Origin: Priestia aryabhattai B8W22 | Lineage (GTDB): Bacteria > Bacillota > Bacilli > Bacillales > Bacillaceae_H | Direction of reading: 5' to 3' | NCBI RefSeq assembly: GCF_000956595.1 | Contig: NZ_JYOO01000001.1 | Coordinates: 124,001-188,000, forward strand | DNA length: 64,000 bases | Shown: positions 53,967-62,820 of the stretch, piece after piece | Layout of the letters: every line of letters begins with the position of its first letter | Numbering within the stretch: position 1 is the stretch's first letter | Notes under the pieces: model-generated | Told to the model about the DNA's origin: nothing | Database searches by the model: none | Seen by the model: the letters and a program-made list of their open reading frames with translations, nothing else | Made by a program: the position numbers and the translations under genes

Positions 53967-54923
53967 TTAGTTATTCCACTTTACGTTTTCTTTCTTCTCC
54001 TCGTTTACTACAAGTTGAAATACATCAGGTCTGGAGTAGTGTCCTACTACATCAAAATCAAACTGACTGTAGGCAATCTCACGTAAATCAAGATCTGTAA
54101 GTAACAATTCCTCTTTCCCGAAAACTGGCTCCTTGATATACTCACCTAAAGGACCAACAATAGCGCTTCCCCCTGGACACATTTCATCAGGAGAAGAGGC
54201 TAGATCGTCATAGCATGCCAAATCAGTGGGATACATATCTTTATTTACATATTGATTACAAGATAAAACAAAACATCTTCCTTCTACTGCAATATGACGA
54301 ATTGTTGATTGCCATACATCTCGAGAATCTGCTGTAGGAGCAATATAAATCTGAACTCCTTTTGCATACATCGCTGCCCTTGCTAGTGGCATGTAATTCT
54401 CCCAACAAATTAATGCTCCTATCTTTCCATAAGGTGTATCAAAAACAGGAAGTGTACTTCCATCTCCCTCTCCCCAGATTAATCTTTCTGAACCTGTAGG
54501 TTTTAATTTACGATGTTTGCCAAGTAATGTTCCATCTGGTCCAAAGAATAGTACTGAACAATAGAGAGTCCCACCACTAAATTCGTTATCTCTTTCAATT
54601 ATACCAATGACGAGATAAACACCGGCTTTACGTGCCGCCTCTCCTAATTTATCTGTAGTTTCGCTAGGAACTGGAACCGAATTTTCCCAATAGCGAAGCC
54701 AATCTTTTCTTCCTTCTGCAGAACGACTTCCAACTGTAGCTCCAAATGCTAGTCCCCTTGGATAAGCTGGGATAAAAGCTTCAGGAAATACCACGATATT
54801 AGCGCCCTTTTCTCCTGCTTCTAGAGTTAATGAAATAGCTTTTTCTGTACTTGCTTCTCGATCCATAATAACTGAAGCAGCTTGAATAACAGCTACTCGC
54901 ACATTATGTTGGTGTGTAGTCAT
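53967..54923 (-). CDS. Nitrilase/cyanide-degrading enzyme-like amidohydrolase
   Basis: Cytoplasmic carbon-nitrogen hydrolase; converts nitriles to acids plus ammonia, or related reactions. The catalytic triad is visible: Glu in VFPEAFIPAYP (near residue 48), Lys in GKHRKLKPTGSERLIWG (near 131) and Cys in GALICWENYMPLAR (near 166). 318 residues. ATG 54921-54923 has AGAGGAGG upstream, which decides the start against a longer frame. Divergent from the MocR-type regulator. The GSERLIWGEGDGS loop is typical of true nitrilases; substrate unknown. Confidence 0.88.
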   Translation of the reverse strand: MTTHQHNVRVAVIQAASVIMDREASTEKAISLTLEAGEKGANIVVFPEAFIPAYPRGLAFGATVGSRSAEGRKDWLRYWENSVPVPSETTDKLGEAARKAGVYLVIGIIERDNEFSGGTLYCSVLFFGPDGTLLGKHRKLKPTGSERLIWGEGDGSTLPVFDTPYGKIGALICWENYMPLARAAMYAKGVQIYIAPTADSRDVWQSTIRHIAVEGRCFVLSCNQYVNKDMYPTDLACYDDLASSPDEMCPGGSAIVGPLGEYIKEPVFGKEELLLTDLDLREIAYSQFDFDVVGHYSRPDVFQLVVNEEKKENVKWNN

Positions 54924-55004
54924 GATAAATCCTCCTCTTTCTAATAAATCCATTTAATATAAATCTTAAATATGATGATAAATAAAAAGAGGTTTTTTGT
55001 ATGC

Positions 55005-55036
55005 ATCCAATTGGATATATATTGACTAATCCAATT
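55005..55036. promoter_or_regulatory. ATCCAATT half-sites between nitrilase and MocR regulator
   Basis: ATCCAATTGGAT palindrome (55005-55016) and a third half-site AATCCAATT (55028-55036). Repeated half-sites are the usual MocR operator layout. Confidence 0.55.
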
Positions 55037-55082
55037 TAAAAAAATATAATCTGAATTAATTATTAACATGAGGTGAATAAAA

Positions 55083-56515
55083 ATGGAGTGGAAAGTAGAT
55101 CGTCAATCAAATAAGCCTTTGTATCAACAAGTCTTTGATTTCATTGAACAAAAGATTTCTTATGGTGAATTTCCACCAGGAACCTTGTTACCGTCGGAAC
55201 GTAAATTAGCTGAACAATTAAATGTTAATCGCATGACCATTGTGCATGTCTATGATAAATTGAATGCAGTTGGTTTAGTGGAAAGAAAACGTGGGAGTGG
55301 TACACGTGTCAGCACCCATAAATGGGGGGTTTTATCTAAAAGATCTACAAACTGGAGAAGATATGTAGAAGGAAGTACATTTTTACCTACATATCCCTTA
55401 ATTAAACGTATCCGTGAAGCAGCAAAACAGCTAGAAAATGGATTTGATTTAGCAAGTGGTGAATTATCGTCTGATTTATTCCCCTCTCAATTACTGCAAT
55501 CTTCTCTAGTTGATGAATCCTTTCCCAATGATTTAAGTTATGAGCATCCACAAGGGCACTTGGGCCTACGTGAGACATTATCTGCTTATGTTAAGACTAA
55601 TTACAATATCAAGACTACTAGTTCTTCTATTCTTATCACATCAGGTGCTCAACAGGCTTTGTATCTCATTACCCAATGTTTACTAAGTCCTGGTGACGCT
55701 GTTGCTATCGAATCTCCTTCTTACTGTTATTCACTTCCATTATTTCAATCAGCTGGGCTACGTATATTTGGCTTACCTGTTGGTTCTAATGGAATTAATC
55801 CTCAGGATATAGAAGATTTATATCATAAACATCAAATTCGTATGGTTTTTCTAAATCCAACATATCAGAATCCAACTGGAACTGTACTCATTAACACGCG
55901 TCGAAAAGAAGTAATAGAGATTGCGGAAAGATTAGGAATTCCAATTGTAGAAGATGATCCGTTTGGTTTGCTCTCCTTCAAAGAAGAAAAACATTCTCCC
56001 ATTAAATCTTTCGATCACAATGGTAATGTATTATATATTGGTTCTCTTTCTAAAGTGGTTGCTTCTAGTCTGCGAATCGGTTGGCTAATTGGTCCACAAT
56101 CGGTTATTAGTCGCTTAGCAGATGCCCGTCAACAAATGGATTTTGGACTAAGTATCTTCCCTCAGTTAATAGCAAATAAATTTTTACAATCAGCTGATTA
56201 TACAACTCACCGTAAGGCTCTCACCCACGAATTACTGGATAGAAGAAATGCAATGATTTCTGCGTTACATGAAATCTTGGGTGAGAAAGTTAACTTTATT
56301 GCTCCGAATGGCGGACTTCATATTTGGTGCAAAATAAATCGGAAAATTAGCGATGAAAAGCTTGTAGGGGAAGGCATAAAAAATATATTTTATTTATGCC
56401 TGGAAGTGTATATGGCTTTCCAGATGGATATGTCCGTTTTACGTATGCTCGATTAGAGAAAGAACATATAAAGGATGCTGTATTACAATTCGCTGATATT
56501 TTATCTCGTATATGA
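55083..56515 (+). pseudogene. MocR/PdxR-type regulator (GntR plus aminotransferase domain), frameshifted at an A6 run
   Basis: Residues 1-80 are a GntR winged helix (NKPLYQQVFDFIEQKI, LPSERKLAEQLNVNRMTIVH) and the rest is an aminotransferase class I domain with the PLP lysine in YIGSLSKVVASSLRIGW. The frame breaks at the A6 run 56378-56383: with one more A it continues ILFMPGSVYGFPDGYVRFTY and ends at 56515 instead of 56456. Total length is 3n+2, consistent with one missing base. Likely regulates the divergent nitrilase. Confidence 0.85.
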
Positions 56516-56634
56516 TTTTTAACTTAAATAAGTCCTAAAAATGCAAAAAAAGCATTCAAATTCACAACTGCTTTCCTTGTAATAAGTCTTAGTTAAATAT
56601 TTAAAAGTGATCATGTAGCTTAATTCTTTATAAG

Positions 56635-56670
56635 AAAAAACCTTTACTAAAAAACAGTAAAGGTTTTTTT
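56635..56670 (+). terminator. Terminator after the MocR-type gene
   Basis: AACCTTTACT pairs with AGTAAAGGTT, followed by TTTTTT. On the other strand it also serves the IDEAL-protein gene. Confidence 0.85.
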
Positions 56671-56730
56671 ATGAGTTTCTTCTAATATAAAAATATCTCC
56701 TTGATCAAGCTATGGATTTAAGTTTCTCTG

Positions 56731-56892
56731 TTAAACGTAAAAATCTTTATTCTTTAAGGATTGATCAATTTCCTCAAGAATCTTACTTCTTTTGAAGTCA
56801 TTCATCACCCGATCCAAAAACTGTTCAGCCAACATTTCATCATGTAAATTTGAATCCACTCGGTCCATTTCATTAAGTGCATTATTTTCCAT
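56731..56892 (-). CDS. IDEAL-domain small protein, 53 residues
   Basis: Starts MENNALNEMDRVDSNLHDEM and holds the helical IDEAL-like segment SKILEEIDQSLKNKDF near the C-terminus. AAAGGGGT lies 10 bases before the ATG. IDEAL proteins are short Firmicute proteins, some of them adaptors (as with ComK regulators). The rest of 56893-57435 shows only a hairpin. Confidence 0.6.
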   Translation of the reverse strand: MENNALNEMDRVDSNLHDEMLAEQFLDRVMNDFKRSKILEEIDQSLKNKDFYV

Positions 56893-57217
56893 AAAACGTC
56901 AACCCCTTTATCTTTTCTCTTTTGCAAACAGTATTCTCTTTTGCACTCTTTTTATGCAAGGTTGATAGATGAAGTGAAACATAGATTAACATGTAATATG
57001 CGTGGTTACTACCCTATATTCCTTTTAGATATTTTTCATATGTCTTCAATTAGATAAAAAAATATAACTACCTAATTAATACCAAATTGATTAAAAAAAA
57101 GGTGTACAAAAGTTCGTCTGTTCTTCAAAAAACGACATGTGCGTTAAAACTAAAAGGTAAACTTGTTATGATGCTCTATAAAATCACTATAAATTAATTT
57201 TTCACATAACGACAAAA

Positions 57218-57241
57218 AAGACACCCTCTATTGAGTGTCTT
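57218..57241. terminator. Short stem-loop upstream of the IDEAL gene
   Basis: AAGACAC pairs with GTGTCTT; weak. Confidence 0.4.
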
Positions 57242-57435
57242 CTAAATATAAATTTATTGTTTCAGAAGTGAAATCCCATATAAATAAAAAATTATATATT
57301 TAATTTTAGATAAATCTTTATGGAATTCTCTGAACAGCTTACGTATTAATTCCATCTACAATTTAAAGAGCCTTTGATGGGCTATTGCGCTAGCTCATGA
57401 AGCTAACGCCTCAAGGGAATAAAACCTCTAGGTTT

Positions 57436-58842
57436 CTAAGAGATTTTCTTAGCATCAGAACTATTACCTTTAATATACCAAATAAATTTCCCTGTATAGC
57501 CATAAATAATAGCAAGTGCGATGGAAACAAAGCTTAACCACATGAATGGAACGTAGGAGAAGGTAGAGATACCTAAAATTCCCGCCATAAAAATTCCATT
57601 ATCAGACCAGGGAATCATCCCAGATGTTAATGTCCCACCCACTTCAGAATTTCGAGCCAATACTCTTCGGTCAATGTGTAATTTATCATAGCTTTCTGCC
57701 ATAATTTTAGGAGTTAAAATTAATGAAACGTACATAGCACAACCAAATACATTTGCTAAAAAAGCAACGATTAAAGTAGATAAGGTCACGTTCCCTGCTG
57801 ATGTTAGGCGATGTTGAAACTTAGAAACAATTACTTTTAATACTCCTAAATGCTCCAACAATCCTCCAAATCCTAACCCAAAAATAATTACGACCACTGA
57901 CCCCAGCATTCCTTCGATTCCTCCCCGGTTTAGGAGAGTATCTATGAAGTCGATCCCAGTATTAATTGAGAAACCTTCATAAGCAGTACCAAGAGCATCA
58001 GCAATATTCATGCCTTGGAACACAAAAGCCCAAATCACTCCAAGGAAGGCCCCCATAACAATCGTAGGCATAGAGGGTTTTTTTAATGCAAGCATAAGAA
58101 TTACAAATACGGCAGGTATCAGCATCCAAACATGAATATCAAAGGTTTTAAGTAATGAAGTCTTTAGAAACTCTACTTTTTCTAAGTCTGTATTTTTACC
58201 TCCATACATAAACCCTGTGACAGTAAAAAGAATAGCCGTGATAACGTATGCAGGAATATCTAAATATAACATGGCACGTACGTGTGCAATAACATCCACT
58301 TTAGACATTGATGCTGCAAGCACCGTACTGTCAGATAGTGGAGATAACTTATCTCCAAAATATGCACCGGAAAGAACAGCACCAGCTACAAGTGGAAGAG
58401 GAATACCAAGTCCCTCTCCGATTGCTATCATAGCAATTCCAGCAGTTCCAACAGTTCCCCATGATGTGCCTGTAGCTAAAGAGGTAAGTGAGCAAATAAC
58501 GAGTGTGGCTAATAAAAAAATACTTGGATGGATAAACTCTAACCCATAATAAATAAGTGTTGGTACAACTCCTCCTGCAATCCAAGTTCCAATAAGAGCA
58601 CCGACCGAAACGAGAATCAATATAGCTTCAAGACCATTCGAGATGCCACTGGTAATAGCTCCTTGTAATTCTTGGTATCGGTGTCCCAAACGTAATCCAA
58701 GTAAAATGACAAGGAACCATGAAATAAACAACGCCAGCTGTATAGGTAAGTCAAAAGTTACAGTAAAAGAAAAGACAATGCCTAAAAATAATCCCAATGT
58801 GCAAATAATCTCTAACATAGATGGTAATCGTACATTTTTCAT
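57436..58842 (-). CDS. nhaC: Na+/H+ antiporter NhaC family
   Basis: 468 residues, about eleven helices. Signature segments: ISNGLEAILILVSVGALIGTW, TGTSWGTVGTAGIAMIAIGE, SGAYFGDKLSPLSDSTVLAA and EVGGTLTSGMIPWSDNGIFM. Exports sodium in exchange for protons, or malate/lactate with related exchange in some members. AAGGGGGAA precedes the ATG. Its upstream region is a paralogue of that of the dicarboxylate symporter, with cre boxes and the TACGCG pair, so the two genes may share control. That makes a malate-lactate type antiporter (MleN-like) worth considering. Confidence 0.88.
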   Translation of the reverse strand: MKNVRLPSMLEIICTLGLFLGIVFSFTVTFDLPIQLALFISWFLVILLGLRLGHRYQELQGAITSGISNGLEAILILVSVGALIGTWIAGGVVPTLIYYGLEFIHPSIFLLATLVICSLTSLATGTSWGTVGTAGIAMIAIGEGLGIPLPLVAGAVLSGAYFGDKLSPLSDSTVLAASMSKVDVIAHVRAMLYLDIPAYVITAILFTVTGFMYGGKNTDLEKVEFLKTSLLKTFDIHVWMLIPAVFVILMLALKKPSMPTIVMGAFLGVIWAFVFQGMNIADALGTAYEGFSINTGIDFIDTLLNRGGIEGMLGSVVVIIFGLGFGGLLEHLGVLKVIVSKFQHRLTSAGNVTLSTLIVAFLANVFGCAMYVSLILTPKIMAESYDKLHIDRRVLARNSEVGGTLTSGMIPWSDNGIFMAGILGISTFSYVPFMWLSFVSIALAIIYGYTGKFIWYIKGNSSDAKKIS

Positions 58843-58858
58843 AGTAGTTCCCCCTTAA

Positions 58859-59154
58859 ATAAAGCGTTTTCATAATTTTGCTGTAAAAAATATACTTATT
58901 TCTTTAGCTTTCTTCCCCTAACCTTCTTGGAATCCAGTTTTTTGTCTAACATGCATACCAATTTAGAAAGGCTCACTTCTCTTGTTCATGCTTCTCGAAT
59001 GTGTAATGATAGCCTGATGTATTTTTTCTTCCTTCCTCCATGCATGCCTTATCCTTTGTTCAAACATGAGGTAGTGTAGACATGTGTGTATTTTGGGAAA
59101 TACTTAATTGTTTCATCGCGTTTATTCTTTAAAATAAAATGATACCGTTTTCAA
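58859..59154 (-). promoter_or_regulatory. Two cre boxes upstream of nhaC
   Basis: Minus-strand TTGAAAACGGTATCA (59140-59154) fits the cre consensus fully; ATGAAAACGCTTTAT (58859-58873) has one mismatch. Confidence 0.7.
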
Positions 59155-59328
59155 AAGATGTTAATTAAAATCTCTCTACATATATTCTCTAGAAATTTAA
59201 AGAATTCAGGCTCTATTTCAAGATGCAACTTCATTATATTGTATCTCTTTCTTTTGTAGAGAGGAAATACATTGAATATAATCAAAGAAAAATAGAAAAT
59301 TATACTTCTAAGTTTTATGTACTCCTTT

Positions 59329-59397
59329 CGCGTACTTAAGTTATATTATATTTATAACACGAAGATAAATCAAGTAATTTATTATTCATTTCGCGTA
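59329..59397 (-). promoter_or_regulatory. TACGCG motif pair, 63-bp period, upstream of nhaC
   Basis: In gene orientation TACGCG (59392-59397) followed by AAATGAATAATAAATT, then TACGCG (59329-59334). Starts 63 bp apart. See 6629-6697 and 39019-39087. Confidence 0.6.
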
Positions 59398-59638
59398 CAA
59401 TGCATTTGATTTTGATATAGAGTTAATTTATACAAACAGGAAATAAGCCGAAAAATTTATCCAAAAAATAATTGATAATATTGATTAGGATATGTATATA
59501 TTCAAACAAAAGTAAAGGTAACAAATCTAAAGAATTATAATTCTTAAATCTGTTCTTCTCACCTTCCAAAAAATCCAATATGTTAAGTAGATCGTAAAGT
59601 ATTTTATAAAAATAATTGATTTAAGTATTTACTCTAAC

Positions 59639-59650
59639 TGACGATAAATA
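59639..59650. repeat. TGACGATAAATA motif, copy 3
   Basis: Preceded by GTATTTACTCTAAC. See 35315-35326. No gene is visible in 59398-59780. Confidence 0.35.
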
Positions 59651-59780
59651 CATAGTTTCACTTCTCATTAATAATAATATTCGTTACGTATTCTCAATGA
59701 ATACTATAGTGCTTGGGCATGTTTTGTTGTGAAAGAAACAAAAAATCGTTATACTGTATACAAATTAGGGAGGAGTTATT

Positions 59781-60227
59781 ATGGATAAAAGACAGCAGTT
59801 AATGAGTGAACTTATGGATTTATGTAATGAGATAATCTGGCGTAATAAACCGGAAGTAGAATTGGCTTTAAAGGACTATAAGTTGAGTGAAATAGAATTA
59901 ATCGAAAATATTGCTCTAATCCCAAATGCAAATGTAACAAAGCTTGCAGCTGCGAGCTACATGACTCGAGGTGCTATAAGCAAGATTACCAAGAAGCTAA
60001 TAGCTAAAAATATGATTGAGAGTTATCAAAGTGTTGAAAATAAAAAGGAAATATATTTTCGACTAACAACCCATGGACAAAAAATAAATGATATCCATAA
60101 AGAATTACACCAATCTTTTCTTAAACGCGATGCAGAAGTATTCAGGCACATGACCGATGAAGAATTTGACACTATTTTTCGTTTCATTGGTCGATATAGA
60201 CATCATCTGAAAAATATCACTGAGTAA
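59781..60227 (+). CDS. MarR-family transcriptional regulator
   Basis: 148 residues with the MarR winged helix (NVTKLAAASYMTRGAISKITKKLIAKNMIESYQ and a wing KKEIYFRLTTHGQ). GGGAGGAG precedes the ATG. It is followed after 100 bp by an MFS pump gene with a perfect palindrome in between, the usual layout of a MarR-type repressor and its target. Confidence 0.9.
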   Translation: MDKRQQLMSELMDLCNEIIWRNKPEVELALKDYKLSEIELIENIALIPNANVTKLAAASYMTRGAISKITKKLIAKNMIESYQSVENKKEIYFRLTTHGQKINDIHKELHQSFLKRDAEVFRHMTDEEFDTIFRFIGRYRHHLKNITE

Positions 60228-60288
60228 GTGGTGTTTTTTTATATTGTTTTATTGTTGACGAGGAAATAATAAAGGAGTAAACTTATAT

Positions 60289-60306
60289 TTGTTTCCTAGG
60301 AAACAA
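60289..60306. promoter_or_regulatory. Perfect 18-bp palindrome between marR and the MFS gene
   Basis: TTGTTTCCTAGGAAACAA reads the same on both strands. MarR proteins bind palindromes of this length; this is the probable operator of the pump gene. Confidence 0.75.
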
Positions 60307-60327
60307 TAAACTTAAAGGAGAACGATC

Positions 60328-61527
60328 ATGGATACTTCAATAAATAAACATGCCCTAACGTTTGGGTTTATCACTGTCTTCTTAACGGGTCTTGGATTGA
60401 CTATAGTTAGCCCTGTTTTACCTTTTTTAGTAAAGACTTATACTAGTAGGCTTAGCAGTCAGGCTACTGCAGTGACATTGCTTACCTCTATATATGCTCT
60501 TTCTGTCTTCTTGGCTGCACCAGTCTTAGGTGCGTTAAGCGACAGATATGGTCGGCGTCCAATATTAATTGTTAGTCTAATCGGCTCTGCCCTTGGTTAT
60601 TTTATTTTTGGACTTGGAGGTGCACTTTGGATTCTCTTCCTTGGTCGTCTCATTGAAGGTTTGACAGGTGGCGAAATTTCAGCCATTTTTGCTTACTTTG
60701 CAGATATCACACCTTCAAATGAACGCACTAAGTACTTTGGTTGGATTAGTGCTGTTGTTGGGGTTGGCACTGCTCTGGGCCCTATCATTGGAGGTGTACT
60801 TGCAACTTTCGGAAACAGTGTTCCTATGTATGCTGGCACGGTTATTACATTGCTTAATGCCATATATGGCTATTTTTTTATGCCTGAGAGTCTTGAGAAG
60901 TCCAGACGCTCTTCCTGTATCTCTGTTAGACATCTTAATCCATTTATACAATTATCAAAGGTTTTTTCCTTTAAATCTGTTAAATGGCTGCTAATTGCTG
61001 GGTTTCTAACTTGGATTCCTAATGGATCATTACAAGCTATCTTTTCTCAGTTTTCAATAGATACATTTGCATGGCAGCCTATATTTATTGGTCTGACATT
61101 TTCTATAATAGGTGTACTGGACATCTTTTCCCAAGCAATTATTATGCGACGACTACTCAAATCTTTGACGGATAAAAAAATTGCTCTATTAGGCATGATA
61201 AGTCAAATTATTGGTTTTATCCTTATTGCGATTTCAGCTCTTACAGCCTTTTATCTAGTCTTTATTGTTGGGATGATTTTCTTCGGACTTGGTGATTCAA
61301 TCTTTGGGCCATCATTTAATGGGATGCTTTCAAAATCTGTTCGTGACAGCGAACAAGGTCATATATTAGGAGGAGCTCAAAGTATTCAATCTCTATCCCG
61401 ATTTATTGGACCAATTATTGGTGGACAGTTGTATTCTATAGTTAGTCATACTACTCCAGCCATTATGGGTGTGGTATTGATTGGTGTATCTGCTCTCTTC
61501 TTGTCAAAGCAGCATCAATATATTTAA
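60328..61527 (+). CDS. MFS multidrug/tetracycline-type efflux transporter
   Basis: 399 residues, twelve helices. GALSDRYGRRPILIVSLIGS is the loop-2 motif and GPIIGGVLATFG (motif C, antiporter type) lies in helix 5; this places it with TetA-like drug:H+ antiporters. AAAGGAG precedes the ATG. Downstream of marR. Confidence 0.88.
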   Translation: MDTSINKHALTFGFITVFLTGLGLTIVSPVLPFLVKTYTSRLSSQATAVTLLTSIYALSVFLAAPVLGALSDRYGRRPILIVSLIGSALGYFIFGLGGALWILFLGRLIEGLTGGEISAIFAYFADITPSNERTKYFGWISAVVGVGTALGPIIGGVLATFGNSVPMYAGTVITLLNAIYGYFFMPESLEKSRRSSCISVRHLNPFIQLSKVFSFKSVKWLLIAGFLTWIPNGSLQAIFSQFSIDTFAWQPIFIGLTFSIIGVLDIFSQAIIMRRLLKSLTDKKIALLGMISQIIGFILIAISALTAFYLVFIVGMIFFGLGDSIFGPSFNGMLSKSVRDSEQGHILGGAQSIQSLSRFIGPIIGGQLYSIVSHTTPAIMGVVLIGVSALFLSKQHQYI

Positions 61528-61615
61528 TAAAAACCAACTTTCAAAAATGACGCCAATCAGTTTACATTGAGAAAAAGCCCACTTTTCATTGAGAATTTTT
61601 GGGTAAAATAAAAAT

Positions 61616-61660
61616 ATGATTTAAAAAAATTGTTTTTTACAACAACTTTTTTAAATCATA
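61616..61660 (+). terminator. Terminator after the MFS gene
   Basis: Long stem between 61616-61634 and 61642-61660 with one mismatch, followed by TATT. A second hairpin (TTTAGTTACCATAA with TTATGGCAACTAAA, one mismatch) follows near 61730-61767. Confidence 0.65.
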
Positions 61661-61821
61661 TTAATTACCTTATTGCACCATTTTAAAAACCATTATATGT
61701 TACTTTTTTAGTAGAATGCGTTATGTATTTTTAGTTACCATAAAACACATTCATTATGGCAACTAAAGGTGTATAGAGCACACACTTTATATACCCTATT
61801 AATAGTTGAAATTACAACTAC

Positions 61822-62445
61822 CTAAGTATGAGCTTTCTCTAGAGCGAGTTTTATACCAAATCCTATTAATATAGTCCCTGTTATTCCCTCTATAACCTTT
61901 TGTATCTTAGGCTTCTTCATAAAAGCACTAATCTGGTTAAGTAAATAGATATAAAATAAATACCACATGACAGTTAATACAATATAAGTTATTCCCAGTA
62001 TAAGAAACGGCATAAAAGTATGGCTTCCAGGATTCACAAACTGTGGTAGGAAGGTTAAGAAAAAAACAGCTATTTTTGGATTTAGTAGATTGGTGAGGAA
62101 ACCTTGTTTAAAAGAAGACCTATTTTTATACTTATTTTCGACAACTGTTTTAGCTGTTTCTTGATTTCTCAATGTCCATAATGACTTGATACCTAAATAA
62201 ATTAAGTACACTGCACCAATATATTTGAAGATAGAAAATAACAGAGCTGATTTCGCAACAATCGCCGAAAGCCCTACAATAGCAGTTAATGTATGAATAG
62301 ATAATGCGCAACAAATCCCAATCATTGTTTTAAAACCTCCCCGTTTCCCAACAGTAAGAGTATTTTTTGTCATGACAACAGTATCTGAACCAGGTAAAAT
62401 AATTAGAAATATACATGTAATCACGAACAAATAAAAGTTTTCCAT
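61822..62445 (-). CDS. LysE-family amino acid exporter
   Basis: 207 residues and six helices. The N-terminal LPGSDTVVMTKNTLTVGKRGG and NLLNPKIAVFFLTFLPQFV are LysE/RhtB signatures. Probably exports amino acids or related compounds. Single gene. Confidence 0.9.
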   Translation of the reverse strand: MENFYLFVITCIFLIILPGSDTVVMTKNTLTVGKRGGFKTMIGICCALSIHTLTAIVGLSAIVAKSALLFSIFKYIGAVYLIYLGIKSLWTLRNQETAKTVVENKYKNRSSFKQGFLTNLLNPKIAVFFLTFLPQFVNPGSHTFMPFLILGITYIVLTVMWYLFYIYLLNQISAFMKKPKIQKVIEGITGTILIGFGIKLALEKAHT

Positions 62446-62642
62446 CTTATTATCGCCCCTCGATTAAAATAGTTCTGTATCTACAATTCTTATATTGTAT
62501 TATAGGTTAATCATTTTATTAATTGAAGATAAACACTATAATATTTCTTATTTGCTTTTTTCAACTAATGGACTCTTTTTTATGAATTCAAAGAAACATT
62601 ATGTTAACTAAAGATGTATATCTTATACAGTTTAAAAACAGA

Positions 62643-62705
62643 AAAAACACCTCCAAGTTATTATTAGGTACTAAATACCCGTTTTTTAACTTAAAGGTGT
62701 TTTTT
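62643..62705. terminator. Terminator hairpin after the Ktr/Trk gene
   Basis: AAAAACACCT pairs with AGGTGTTTTT at the base of a larger hairpin, usable by the potassium gene on the minus strand. The region 62446-62820 holds no gene I can support. Confidence 0.65.
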
Positions 62706-62820
62706 AGTAACATTGTTTACATGCTTCTCTAATTCTTCTAATCGTTTTTTAGTATTTAACATGGAAGAAGATATTCATGATTGGATTACTTGCGCCTATA
62801 AGAGTGAATATGTTGGTTTT

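Noticed and set aside
62691-62762. 23-codon minus-strand frame MLNTKKRLEELEKHV
   Set aside because: Looks coding-like but overlaps a terminator hairpin, has no ribosome binding site and is too short to support.
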